Assembly (NCBI GenBank): GCA_934045075.1
Contig: OW203744.1
Span: 3,745,501 to 3,809,500 of the forward strand
Origin: Yponomeuta sedellus
Taxonomy: Eukaryota; Arthropoda; Insecta; Lepidoptera; Yponomeutidae
Reading direction: 5' to 3'
Length of the DNA: 64,000 bases
The translations under genes and the position numbers were made by a program. Positions 50,385-60,656 of this stretch are shown here, one piece after another (within the stretch, counting starts at the first letter, position 1; every line of letters starts with the position of its first letter). Under the pieces are notes generated by a model that was given only the letters and a program-made list of their open reading frames with translations, was not told the origin of the DNA and ran no database searches.

Positions 50385-50690
50385 GAAAAGTAATTGCCTT
50401 AATTCCCGACGTTTCGGCAGCAATGCAGTAGCCGTGGTCACGGGTAGACTGAAGTGGCGAGTACAGTCAATTATTGTGGGTCAACAGTCACTACGTTTGC
50501 AGATAGGTCCGGTGATACTGATTTGTATTTACTTAGCACCGCATTCCATGTACTTGAAAGCTTAAAACCATCTTCTCTGTTGAAATTCTTGTGTTTTCGA
50601 TTAGATCCGCTTAAAATACATTCAGACAAAAAGGTATCGGGAATGGATCTTTTCTGAGTCCCATCTTTTGCGAGTGAAGGTGCCACCGGA
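50385..50690 (-). pseudogene. Penelope-like element C-terminus and 3' noncoding end
   Basis: On the minus strand 50690-50471 reads DGTQKRSIPDTFLSECIL then RKHKNFNREDGFKLSSTWNA. The NFNREDGxKLSxTW pattern is typical of the C-terminal end of Penelope-like polyproteins after the GIY-YIG domain. It is followed by 'agtctacccgtgaccacggc' and 'gctgccgaaacgtcgggaat', which identifies the similar noncoding repeats at 17.9, 40.5, 44.0 and 61.4 kb as Penelope-derived or Penelope-like. The frame upstream of 50690 is unrelated. Confidence 0.7.
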
Positions 50691-50766
50691 CGCTGTATGA
50701 GCAATCTCATTACGTAAATGCAAAAGCATACAGCATTAATATTTTTCCTACTCGGTAAAACAATTA

Positions 50767-51214
50767 CAGCAGGGCCTCGATAATCCGAACACCGAAAATT
50801 TATACCCTGTTCGGATGTACGAAGCGTTCGGATTATAGTATGTAGGCATTTTGAAAGGCATTTTTCGAAATAAAACATATATTTTTTTTCATTATAATGT
50901 ATGTACATACATATTTAAGTATATAAATATTTATGTACATACTTATATATGTTTTTTTTGTCTTTGATGTCTAGGCTAAGCTAAAAAAATGCGTAAATTT
51001 GAGACGCCCACTCAATAAAATGGCGAAACAGTGCGCGGTGAACGAACAAGCGATACGTGTACTACCTAAAACCACAGAACACAATTACCTAAAGCCTAAA
51101 ACGCACTGCGAGACCGAAACTGTAGGAGACGGCGGTTGCGCAGGGGTGAGGGGGGTCGTTCGGATTATAGAGGCGTTCGGACTAGCTGGGGTACGGATTA
51201 TCGAGGCCCTGCTG
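50767..51214. mobile_element. MITE-5, pogo-like
   Basis: Flanked by TA. Ends CAGCAGGGCCTCGATAATCC and the complement (GGATTATCGAGGCCCTGCTG), with repeated GTTCGGATTATA motifs near each end. 448 bp. The CAG and TCGATAATCC style fits pogo/Tigger elements. No transposase. Confidence 0.85.
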
Positions 51215-51217
51215 TAC

Positions 51218-51745
51218 TAATGCCAGTCAGTATATATATGAAAACATTATGTACGTCAGGAAAAATATCTGTAACTTTGAAACTTTGGGTGGCTACCCAA
51301 TGTAAATACTAGGAATAAACATAAACTTTCGTTCCCACTATTTAGGCTGGCAAAGGTTAATTTATCCTTCATGGGGCATTGTATACGCTTCTATAATGAA
51401 ATCCCTGAAAATATAATAAGCTTGCTTTTTGAAACGTGTTTCAAAAAATGTGGTTAGTACACTTTGTGCCAAAAGGGCTACTACGTGTATGACATAAGGG
51501 ATTATTTAGATGACAATGATGTCTGGAATTAAAGCCAGTACAATGCATGAGTTCTATGTTTTAAAATAATTATGTAAACTCTATTAATTAAGAACTTTGA
51601 AAAGACTAAGTTTGGAGTTTTTTTGTCCATTTTTTCTTCAAAATGATCTAGATTTTGAAATGGACACCTAGTTTGAATTGTAACGTTCATTAAGCCGTGG
51701 TTTCTGCTCTACTTTAAATAAAATCTTGTTATTTTATTTCATTTC
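51218..51745 (+). pseudogene. LINE-J C-terminus and 3' UTR
   Basis: Matches 19113-19640, with small indels that break the frame after NKHKLSFPLFRLAK-type sequence. It ends TTTCATTTCATTT. It begins directly after MITE-5. Confidence 0.75.
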
Positions 51746-52130
51746 ATTTAATAATGCTTTAGCATTTAAAGTTATTGTTGGCAATCATGGAATCTTATCA
51801 TAAGTATTGGTAGCAACTGATGTGAACGTTTAGGATGACTTGAGATAAAAAAGTCAGAGTGGAGTTTTTTTCCCGCTGCCTTTTTCTTCACTACACTACG
51901 GCCCGAAGGCAGCGGCTTACATTTCACGTTGTACATTAATATTCTAATAAATTGCTTTATGTATTATATATAATGGTTTATATAAGTAAATTATTGTTAA
52001 GTATAAGTATGTTTATCAATATTCATATTTGCACCAACTACCCGTCTCACTTTTCCTTCAGCAACTCTCCATCGTAGGTTGTCTGGAAGAAATTGCTCTA
52101 AGCAACAAGGGAGCCAAATGAACTATACTA
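51746..52130. other. No gene; LINE tail scrap
   Basis: 52075-52115 ('ggttgtctggaagaaattgc') is a LINE tail scrap. The rest is unassigned. Confidence 0.4.
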
Positions 52131-52380
52131 CAAAACCTATTTAGAGGCTAAAAATTCCACCCATGCCGGGGCTCGAACCCGCGACCTCTGGCTAACCGTG
52201 CCAGCGCTCTCCCAACTGACCTAATGGGCGACTCACCGGCATCAGTGAAATTTCGAACCCCTTTACAATGCTCTCTTTATTACGTACAGGCAGCAACATC
52301 TGGCCGAAGTAATTTGCATCACTTGCAGCCCCAAGTACTTTGCAGTTAGGTTTTTTTAGCCTCTAATATTTTTTTAAATT
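52131..52380 (-). repeat. TLF copy, older subtype
   Basis: Complement carries GCCCATTAGGTCAGTTGG and GGGTTCGAGCCCCGG. It extends to 'cctaactgcaaagtac'. Confidence 0.8.
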
Positions 52381-52394
52381 ATCTTATCTTACCT

Positions 52395-52498
52395 TTTCAT
52401 GTAAACTACTCAGCCTTGTGGCTGTCTTTTTGATAAGTTTATTTCCAATTCTAAGAACATTCTGTGTACCATAAAGTGTTCTATCTATCTATACAATC
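52395..52498 (+). repeat. LINE tail-like end
   Basis: 'ccataaagtgttctatctat' ending TCTATCTA. Confidence 0.5.
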
Positions 52499-53284
52499 CA
52501 AACTAGATTTGAACTAAACCTAATGGAGAAGTTTTATTGCGATCACCCGATCCCTCATGTCGTTTGTAAATAATAAATAAACTACTTTAGTGTAGGATTC
52601 GCCTTGCGAAGCGCCCTCTTAAGAAAGATATTAAAGGTAACAACAGCGTTATATTAATTCAGCCCTTAGGGTACCGTACGACGAGGGTTTTCATTAAAGA
52701 ACTACGAGTTGAATTTACGAGGGCATTTTCATGAATTATCAAGCCAATCAAAAAATTTGGGATTTCATCCCAAATTTGGTATGTATTTATTTCTTTTAGC
52801 TAACAATTTTGTTTTCAATTTTCAGGTAATTCTTTAGCTATATCTACAACCAGGATTATAACCTTTGTAAGTACAGTGCTACACAAGAAATAAGTCTCGC
52901 GGATGTACCTGCGCAGCTGACCAAATTTTGGATGTGCGGCAAGTTGATCGACCAATCAGATAGTTTCATTTTATGGCAGGCCGCGCGCCTTTGTTGCTAT
53001 TGGTTGATTCAACGTCATCAATGCAAGTGACTATTAGTTTGGCAATATTAGCATGAGCGAAATAGGTAGCGCTACTGCAGCAATCAATTCTGCACTTAAC
53101 CGTATCGGTTAAAGATCATGTTGAATGTACTTACAGCTTCGGGTACTTTCGTTACACTTCTTCTTAGTCTGCGCGAACGAAGATTCCCGAAGGGACTTTT
53201 ATGGTGTGTAGTACTGTACTACGCATTATAGATTTGGATCCGGATTAATTTACTTAATTTTGCCGTCGGAAGAGTCCGACCTGG
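52499..53284. other. No gene; CCAAT-containing stretch
   Basis: GACCAATCAGATAG at 52951 and CTATTGGTTGATT at 52998 are CCAAT boxes in opposite orientation. No transcript evidence. Confidence 0.3.
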
Positions 53285-53530
53285 GTGCCAATTCTCAGTT
53301 CATTAGCAAATAAGTCGTATACGACTCTAAGGCTTTGACGTTGTATTCTACATAAAAAATCGAGCGACAGCCAAAATCTGTATTCCGAACGCCATGCTAG
53401 ATTGAATTTGAATGAGAAAATAATTGTCTAATGACTCTGTCAAGTTATCTTATCTCATTTTTATACGACAAATGTCTAAACCTTCGAATATTTTGCGTCT
53501 ACGCTTTCAATTCGCCCGGGCAAGAATCGG
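53285..53530 (+). repeat. Dispersed repeat Q, copy 2
   Basis: See copy 1 at 12600-12870. Ends GGTGCCAATTCTC and GGGCAAGAATCGG. Confidence 0.65.
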
Positions 53531-53849
53531 CCTCTAGGTTTCGCTAACATTTCTTAATAATTGCCATTTATTTAGACTCTAAATAGATGGCATTTATTAC
53601 GTAGCCGCGGTTTTCAAACCACCCAGACATAATTGACGAAATAAACGAAAAGCAACGTCCTCCGTTTTTACAGTCGGTGATTGCAAATTCTTATTGTATT
53701 TTTATTCTATCAAATCACAAAAATCACCCAAAAAACGGGTTCTGAGAGGTTTTTTTTGCTGCGAGCCAATCAGGCATTTCCGGTCTCATCTAGATGCGTA
53801 GATTACTACGTTCATGGCTCTAAAAAAATATTATAATAAAGATCAAACA
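53531..53849. other. No gene recognised
   Basis: Unassigned AT-rich sequence. Confidence 0.35.
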
Positions 53850-54218
53850 TCGATATCAACCCTTGTATGTCCCCACTGCTGGGGCACGGGCCTCTTCCTG
53901 CATCGCAGGAAGGTTAGGCCATACTCCACCACGGGGGCCAAGTCCGTGTTGGTGGAGGATTGTTAGACAGTGACGGGCCTTACAGTCAAAAGTTATCAAT
54001 CCGCCCATGAGGCCTCTAACATGGCTTGACGACTCCCATTGCATAACAGAAGGCACCAACGGCTTAACTGCCTTGCGAAGCATGGAAGCGCTCGGAAAAA
54101 TGCCACTAGCGCTAGAAATAGACGGTCACTCATCCATGCACTGAACGCGCCCTATGTTGCTTAACCTTCCTGATCGTGTAAGATCACTCAGGCAGCCGGG
54201 GCTACGAGCGATTCATAA
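53850..54218 (-). repeat. 5S-SINE variant B, full length
   Basis: On the minus strand: head GAATCGCTCGTAGCCCCGGC, 'cacgatcaggaaggttaagc', AACATAGGGCGCGTTCAGTG and ATGGATGAGTGACC, then the standard body to 'gacatacaagggttgatatc'. Confidence 0.87.
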
Positions 54219-54222
54219 GCTG

Positions 54223-54304
54223 CCTCGTAGCGGGCGGTGCCCCTCGTTGGGGCACCACCCGCTACGAGGTGGGTTGATGATGCCCATCATCAACCCACCT
54301 CGTA
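54223..54304. repeat. Two overlapping palindromes
   Basis: 54223-54269 has 21-bp arms (CCTCGTAGCGGGCGGTGCCC-C, one mismatch) around TCGTT. 54263-54304 has perfect 20-bp arms TACGAGGTGGGTTGATGATG around CC. The right arm of the first overlaps the left arm of the second by 7 bp. Confidence 0.92.
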
Positions 54305-54720
54305 AATCATAATGGGTTGATGACGATAAAAAGGTTTAAAAGTGATGCACCGAAACTCCAGCTCATATTACATCGAATGGTCTTAATAAACTGTGAATTG
54401 TGGTTCCATGAAATACGGCCCAGATGGTAGATAGACATTTCCACCGTTCGTGGTAAAGGGTTGATTGTGTAATCCTTTAGGCATCTGAGGAAATTACTCG
54501 GGCCTGCCGAGCCTCACGAGTGCGCCTGCGCGAATACTAATCGCGACTTCATGGTTCACAGAAGTGTAGTGGAGTTGCTCAAGAGATAAGTCGTTGGCGA
54601 ATAAAGGGTCAACGATACGAGACTGTTTTTTTTTAAATTAGTACCTGATTGAAAAGCAGCCATTTTGTCAACTAATTTTACATCAACGAACGGAGACGGC
54701 CGAGAACGTGTTGTACTTAC
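54305..54720. other. Candidate intron 1 of the MGNAVR gene
   Basis: No recognised repeat or gene. Confidence 0.3.
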
Positions 54721-54738
54721 ACGAACTGCGTTCCCCAT
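54721..54738 (-). CDS. Candidate first coding exon (MGNAVR)
   Basis: GACCATGGGG is a good translation start context. Six codons (MGNAVR) run to CGT/GTAAGTAC, a strong donor in phase 0. MGN at the start would suit N-myristoylation. The 5' side is only about 38 bp from a LINE-J 3' end (54776-54849). The encoded protein cannot be named from six residues. Chance occurrence is possible. Confidence 0.42.
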
Positions 54739-54775
54739 GGTCGGTGCTAAACTATTACGGGCGCCAGCCGCGCAA

Positions 54776-54849
54776 TTGAAATGAAAAGGTTTTATTCAAA
54801 GTAGCACAGATACTGCGGCTTAATGAACGTTACAAGTCGAACTAGGTGA
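54776..54849 (-). mobile_element. LINE-J 3' end
   Basis: Complement of 'ttgtaacgttcattaagccg' and 'ctactttgaataaaacc', with TTTCATTTC tail. Severely 5'-truncated. Confidence 0.75.
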
Positions 54850-55727
54850 ATTGACTATTTCCGCGTATGCTCGGTTATCTCTGTTAACGACGAGCTGCTC
54901 TGTGCGATTGCCCTACGCTTAACGTTTGTCAAGCAAAATACGTTCTTATGTAAACTGTATATGTAGTTTTAAACTATATTACTCGCCAAGTTCATAGTTT
55001 TAGGTCAACGGGAAGTACTACTATGAATTTTAACTCCTTGCGCCGTAAACGACCGTAACTTTTTCCGGTTTACTTTTAATTTGATACGGTTTACTTTTAA
55101 TTTGATACCGCGTTTCCAAAATAAGGTAAGATTTTTGTAATCTTACTTCTTCTTATCTGGAGAAGACCGGATTTGGTTAGACGGACGGAAGGATAACAAA
55201 GAGGTCCTATAAAGTTTTAATTTTTCCTTTCGAGCTACGGAACCCTAGAAAACACATTATATTATCCGACTCCACAGCTCCTCTGTTCGTACCTAGAAAC
55301 TTGCTGAACAGGTTGGCGAAAAATCGGGACGATCGCATCTGCATAAATTGATTGTTACGCGTCGCTCGTGACCAGAAACCTGTGTCGGTTTTCCGTTCAT
55401 TTGGAGAGCTTTAGGTAGACTTACATGCATTTTTACAATACGCCCTAGTCGCCGCTTTTCTCTTCTACTGAAACTGTTCGTACTGTACGCAAGTGTAGTA
55501 TGCTACACTATAAGAACGTGCCATCAAATACCTAATGAAAGATAGTATTTGCTACGAAACTTGTAAATATCCTACCAGTTTCAGTGCTAATGAATAATTT
55601 CATTCATTCAGCCATTCAATGACTCGTAGATAATTACCTATTAAACGGTCTAATCCTAATTATTTATTGGATAAAACCTAATTAGCTGCCTAAAAACTGC
55701 GGTTCCGACGTTAAAAACCGACTAAAA
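54850..55727. other. No gene; remnant of the 'acggaaccct' repeat
   Basis: 55160-55260 ('ggatttggttagacggacgg', 'gagctacggaaccctag') is a degraded relative of 60657-61185. The rest is unassigned. Confidence 0.45.
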
Positions 55728-55900
55728 TAAAATGAAAAGGTTTTATTCAAAGTAGCGCAGAAACTGTGGCTTTATGAGCGTTACAATTCAAACTAGAAGT
55801 CCATTTTAAAATCTAGATAAGTTTGGAGAAAAAGTTGACAAAAAAAACTCCAAACTTAGTCTTTTCAAAGTCCTTAATTAACAGAGTATACACATTTATT
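55728..55900 (-). mobile_element. LINE-J 3' end
   Basis: Complement matches 19450-19640, ending at TTTCATTTTATT. Confidence 0.75.
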
Positions 55901-55999
55901 ATAGGGACCAAAGAAGGAGAAGAGGACACGTTTAATAACTATCTACTAAACAATGTTACCTATCGTCGCTTAACAAACAACAACACAAAACTACTTTTA

Positions 56000-56158
56000 A
56001 AAACCTATTTATAGGCAAAAAAATCCAACCATGCCGGGATTCGAACCTGCGACCTCTGGCTATCCGTGCCAGCGCTCTTTCCAACTGAGCTAATGGGCTA
56101 CTCACCGGCATCAGTGAAATTTCGAACCTCTTTACAATATTATCTGTATTACGTACAT
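56000..56158 (-). repeat. TLF copy, older subtype
   Basis: Complement carries GCCCATTAGCTCAGTTGG and GGTTCGAATCC. Starts AAAAACCTATTTATAGGC. Confidence 0.82.
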
Positions 56159-56377
56159 AACACACACAAAACTACGTTTGCGGAGTTAACTAGTAAATCA
56201 ATAAAAACCTCAAGCTTACTCGTCAAATATTTGATGCGCACGTAAGGGTGGCGTAAGGCGCCAATGGAATTTACGCGGGCTTGTTAAGAGGGAATTTGTA
56301 AAGAGGAGATCCTAAGTAGAATTTAAACTTGACTTTGGCAATACTTTGGCGAGGTATAATAAGCCGCTATACCCGTC

Positions 56378-56484
56378 ACCAACCCTGACTTGGCCCCTGT
56401 GGTCGAGTATGGCCTAACCTTCCTGCGATGCAGGAAAAGACTCGTGCCCAACAGCGGGGACATACAAAGGATTGATATCGATGT
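56378..56484 (+). repeat. 5S-SINE 3' third
   Basis: 'caccaaccctgacttggccc' to 'gacatacaaaggattgatat', 5'-truncated. Confidence 0.8.
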
Positions 56485-56707
56485 GTGATATTAAAATAGT
56501 ATTTATATATTTTCTAATATTTTTTAGTTGCGCCGACTACCCGTCCATCATGATGCGTGATAATTTTAAAAACTAAATTATGTGTATACACCTGAAAAGG
56601 TAGAGACACATGGAGATTCAGATGTAAGCAACTACAACCGCTAAATCTAACCTATGATTTTGACACAATACATTCATTCATTCATCAGTTTCCGTTACTT
56701 CTTTTTC

Positions 56708-56832
56708 GTCAATGGTTGTCTGGAAGAAATTACTTTTAGTAATAAGGCTGCCACTTGTACTGTACTGGTTTTTTTAAGTCTCTTATGTAATCCCTGGTGT
56801 ACATGCAATAAAGAATATTCTATCTATCTATA
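56708..56832 (+). repeat. LINE tail
   Basis: 'ggttgtctggaagaaattac', 'taataaggctgccacttgta' and 'tgcaataaagaatattct', ending TATCTATCTAT. Confidence 0.78.
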
Positions 56833-56854
56833 TAATCTGTTTTTATTAATTATG

Positions 56855-56937
56855 ATGGCACAACCTTGCGCTATGGCGCTCATTAGGGGAGGGCTATGTC
56901 CAGCAGTGGACTAATATAGCCTGAAGAAGAAGAAGAT
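56855..56937 (+). repeat. RTE 3' end
   Basis: 'gctatgtccagcagtggact' and TATAGCCTGAAGAAGAAGAA. Confidence 0.72.
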
Positions 56938-57525
56938 ATAATAATTTTGGATAATCTTCTTCTTTGGCCCCTTTATTCCTCCGTGGAGTCTGGGGCTGAC
57001 ACAAGGGCTTCCCATTTACGAGTATCTCTGTTCATAGCTAGGGATGGTAGCTCCAGCCGAGTTTTTCCCTTCTCCTTCGTCTCAGAGAGAACGGATCGGA
57101 AATGAAATGAAATGAACGGAACGGAATGAAATGAAATTCGTCGTAACACGGCTATTGTGCGCATGTGAATCTAACTTTCTGTTATAGAAGTAAGTAGAAA
57201 TTTCTACGTAGCAATTGAAGCCGTAATCTGTGCAAACTCGTCTTGTCTAATTAATAATTTTATGATTCGAAATAAGATTCGTCGTCAAACACAGAGTTAT
57301 TTGAGAGTAATTCGGTTTTCTGCGCTGCGTAATCAAGTTAGGACGCCACAGGCGTAATGAAATCTGTCTGTTTTGACGGTTAATGCTCTTGAAAAGGTAG
57401 AAATGAAGATTTTATCTCAAGGCTTGTCTCGAAAATGGGCAATTCCTGAAATCCACCTCAGTTAGACTTTATTATTTACAACAGCGTTTCTCTTTTTTTT
57501 TCAATCTTTTGTCTTTATAGTTTTT
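56938..57525. other. No gene recognised
   Basis: The minus frame at 56973-57164 crosses a GAAATGAAATGAA-type repeat. Unassigned. Confidence 0.35.
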
Positions 57526-57866
57526 AGGGTTCCATTTCCAAAAGATAAGGGACCCCAAGTACTCAAATAAATAGACTGTATCTCTGAACCGTTAAAGCTA
57601 TTTAAAAACCGTTAAAGCTCAATTGGTAGAGTGCCAGCGCTCTACCAATTGAGCTCAATTGGTAGAGCGCTGGCACGGATAGCCAGAGGTTGCGGGTTCG
57701 AATCCCGGCATGGGTGACATTTTTAGCCTCTAAATAGGTTTTCAAATTTGTCCCTAGCGCGGGTTAGTGCATTAAAAATAAAAATAGTATAACCGTTATA
57801 GCTAGTCAAATGAAATATTCACAGTGATGAATTTTTTGTCGCTGCTATAATAATGAATACTAAACA
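57526..57866 (+). repeat. Lepidopteran 'agggttcc' repeat split by TLF
   Basis: 'tttagggttccatttccaaa' to 'tgtatctctgaaccgtt' resumes after the TLF as 'accgttatagctagtcaaat'. Confidence 0.65.
57602..57793 (+). mobile_element. TLF insertion with hairpin start
   Basis: Near-identical 12-mers ACCGTTAAAGCT (before) and ACCGTTATAGCT (after) flank it. It opens with CAATTGGTAGAGTGCCAGCG folded onto CGCTCTACCAATTG, then a full sense core and tail to AAAATAGTATA. Confidence 0.85.
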
Positions 57867-57877
57867 CACTCTGTTGG

Positions 57878-58044
57878 AAACCTATTTAGAGGCTAAAAAT
57901 TTCACCCATGCCGGGATTCGAACCCGCAACCTCTGGCTATACGTACCAGCGCTCTACCAATTGAGCCACCAATTAAATTACCAAGATACCAATTAAATTT
58001 GTTCCTTAGCACGGGTTACTGCATTAAAAATAAAAATAGTGTAA
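57878..58044 (-). mobile_element. Second TLF insertion, inverted layout
   Basis: ACACTCTGTTGG at 57866-57877 and 58045-58056. An antisense tRNA-like core is followed by a duplicated 'taccaattaaatt' junction and then a sense tail ending AAAATAGTGTA. Confidence 0.87.
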
Positions 58045-58055
58045 ACACTCTGTTG

Positions 58056-58240
58056 GGTTCGTGGTAAGTGACAGTCCCTGGTCTCTGCCTATTCCTCTGG
58101 GATGCATGCGTGTGGTTATGTTGTTCCCCTATTTATATAAAAAAAAATACTAAAATCACCCTATCGTAATCGTGGCAAGTGGCAGTTTGTCTCTGGCTAC
58201 CCCTATAGGATAGAGGTTACCGCAAAATGTTATGTTACTA
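58056..58240 (+). repeat. Two retroposon 3' tail remnants
   Basis: 'acagtccctggtctctgcct' ending 'tgtggttatgtt', and 'tcgtggcaagtggcagt' ending 'gcaaaatgttatg'. Both relate to 8701-8826. Confidence 0.65.
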
Positions 58241-58539
58241 AAAATAGATTTTATATTTTTTAAGTGAAGTGTTGTCCCATACAACAGACGCCGTTTTTGG
58301 CCGTTATTTGCTCGATATTAATAACAGCAATAGCTAGACGTTTGACGTGTTTAAAAGCTGTGTAAACGATAGGACGGAACCCTTCCTGCACGAATCCGCC
58401 TTGCACTTGGCAGTTTTTTTTTCTTCTTTGTAGTGGCACCGTCCCTTAGGCTGTCAAACAGATAATATTGTTAAAAAAATACGTCAGAATTTGTTGTATA
58501 TTATTTCCTAAGAACAGATTTTTTTATGTGTACTAAAAA

Positions 58540-58800
58540 TGTCAGGCCTTCTCTCAGAGTGAGAGTGTGGGCTTAATTGCCGCGTGCACCCACCGCGGGA
58601 TTGTCAATTTCAAACGTAGATTTTTTTATGTAGCCTTTTTCGTCCTGCAAGGCACAGGCATTCTCTCAGAGAGAGAGTATGGGCTTAATCACTACGCGTG
58701 CCCACCGCAAAATGGCAATTTCAATTTCCTGACGACGTTTATTCACGGTTAGCGAGTGGTATTGCTACTTAAGCTTCACAAATGTACCTAATTTAACTCA
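58540..58800. repeat. SINE-B body, partly duplicated
   Basis: 'ctctcagagtgagagtgtgg' and 'ctctcagagagagagtatgg' are two copies of one segment, followed by 'ggttagcgagtggtattgct'. Confidence 0.65.
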
Positions 58801-58812
58801 AGCGCAGATTAT

Positions 58813-59033
58813 AGTCTGTTAGCTTTTAGAATATACCTCGGCTACTATCGGATAGAATCGGATATATTCGTGTAATAGAAATATCGGAACTAATATGAAC
58901 TAATAATAACATAACTTTTCAAAATAGTGAAGAAAAGTTTTATTCAGAGCAGGAGCAGTAGTATTACGTGTGCTTTCGGCGAAAACCGAAGCCTACTCTA
59001 GAGCCCGAGGTATATTCTAAAAGCTAACAGACT
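58813..59033. mobile_element. MITE-3, both ends present
   Basis: AGTCTGTTAGCTTTTAGAAT and the complement. The interior matches 50118-50334 in reverse. Confidence 0.85.
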
Positions 59034-59084
59034 TCATTTGTTTATTTTAAACTGTGACTTATTTTAGTAGACTTACTTGTACAT

Positions 59085-59195
59085 TAATAGATAGAGAACA
59101 CTTTATTGTCCATAAAAGTGGAAATTACACAGACATTTCTTAACCTAAGAACAGACGGCAGCCTTATCAGTGAAAGTGATCTCTTCCAGACAACC
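59085..59195 (-). repeat. LINE tail, minus strand
   Basis: AGATAGAGAACACTTTATTG to 'gatctcttccagacaacc'. Confidence 0.75.
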
Positions 59196-59924
59196 TTAAT
59201 GTTTCGCTTAAGCGCTTCTAAAGTCCCCCTTCCCGTGCCTTTATTAAAATTTTAATGTCCACCGCGAAATTGAGTGCGGCCGCCACCGACAATATCTTAA
59301 GCCATAAAAATAAAGTTTTTTTTACTCCCCGCCTAAACGCGCGCGTATAAGAATATTCGAAGTAAAATTTTACGATCCCGTTTTAGAGATTGAGAATTTT
59401 TCCGCGATAAAATCTCTGTGCGTAAACAGGCACGTTTCGGATCGCCCGACAGGATACTTGCACTGATTATGTTAGCTTGACTATGATGGATTCGTGAGGG
59501 AGGTGCAAATTATAAAGCGCCATTTTCTTAATTCACGCCTCTTCAGCGTATGCTGAGTCAGAGCCCCTTTGCATTTGCCACACCCACAAAACTGCTTTAT
59601 ACTTTATGTTGATTTGCCTGTACCCACTTTCGTTGCTGTTGTTTGTACTGTGAAATTTTGCTTTGTTTTTGCCTGTGGTTTCATTTCAATTGTTTTTCTA
59701 TAAGTGTGTGTCTGCAGATGCAAATAAATGTTTTATCTATCTATCTTTCTATCTATCTAATTGACAATGTCGCTAAGTAAATATACTACTGGACACATCT
59801 ATTGGCTAACCGTTAAGGCTCTTGGCTACCGAGACAGAGGTCATGGGTTCGGCTACCACTGGGGGCCGTTGTTATACAAGTGGCTTCAAACTTGGTGTAT
59901 TTTTTATGTTTGTGACAGTTTGTG
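59196..59924. other. No gene; SINE-like scrap
   Basis: 59700-59760 ends in ATCTATCTATC, a LINE-tail-type end. 59805-59865 ('ctaaccgttaaggctcttgg', GGTCATGGGTTCGGCTACC) is tRNA-like. Confidence 0.4.
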
Positions 59925-59971
59925 CTAGTCATAAACTAGTAATCCTTGTGTGATTACTAGTTTATGACTAG
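59925..59971. repeat. Perfect hairpin
   Basis: 20-bp arms CTAGTCATAAACTAGTAATC around CTTGTGT. Confidence 0.93.
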
Positions 59972-60087
59972 GCCGTTGAGTCAAAAACTTACATAGTTTT
60001 TCAATAGAGTGATATAAGCACGGCAATATTTATTATTTCCCGCAATTTTATAGTCCACAAAGCACATCAGTACAATGTCATTTCAGG

Positions 60088-60172
60088 GGTATAACCTGCG
60101 CAGATTAGATAGGCATCTCTCGCGAAGAAGATATAATCGCGAGAGGCGCCGAGTTTAGTAGCACGGGTTATA
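60088..60172. repeat. Imperfect inverted repeat
   Basis: GGTATAACC at one end and GGTTATACC at the other, with CTCTCGCGA/TCGCGAGAG at the centre. Confidence 0.65.
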
Positions 60173-60656
60173 CCATTGCAACGCGATTGGTTACTAGAAT
60201 ACTGATAGTGTGAATGAAACGACCATTGCCGGAATAATATGATTCTATTGAAGTACTATGCATTTTTGAGACTCACCCCCAGGACAAGTATTTTTTGTGT
60301 GGAAGTTGTCATGTTTATTATTATCTACACAATAGATTTCTATTGTTATAGTCAACGTCAGACCTGAAGAGGTGAAACGCTTTACAGCCCCTGAATATTT
60401 ACATTCGGTCCACAACTGCGCATAACATTTTTATTATCCACATCTTAACCGGACCACACACCATGCCATGCAGGGAAAAAAGCGGCCGTCCATTATATTA
60501 CCGAGCGATGAAAACCACTGAAAATGAACATCAGGTCACAGAAAGACCCTTCCGATACCAACACTCTGCATTTAAACTGTTGTAAACTGTTGACATTATG
60601 TAAATTATAATGTATTTATTTACTTTGATTAAATAAATCATCTGTTGTAAGTGTTT

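Noticed and set aside
53856..54083. 75-codon minus frame (ending EEARAPAVGTYKG)
   Set aside because: Frame over a 5S-SINE; similar frames occur at other copies.
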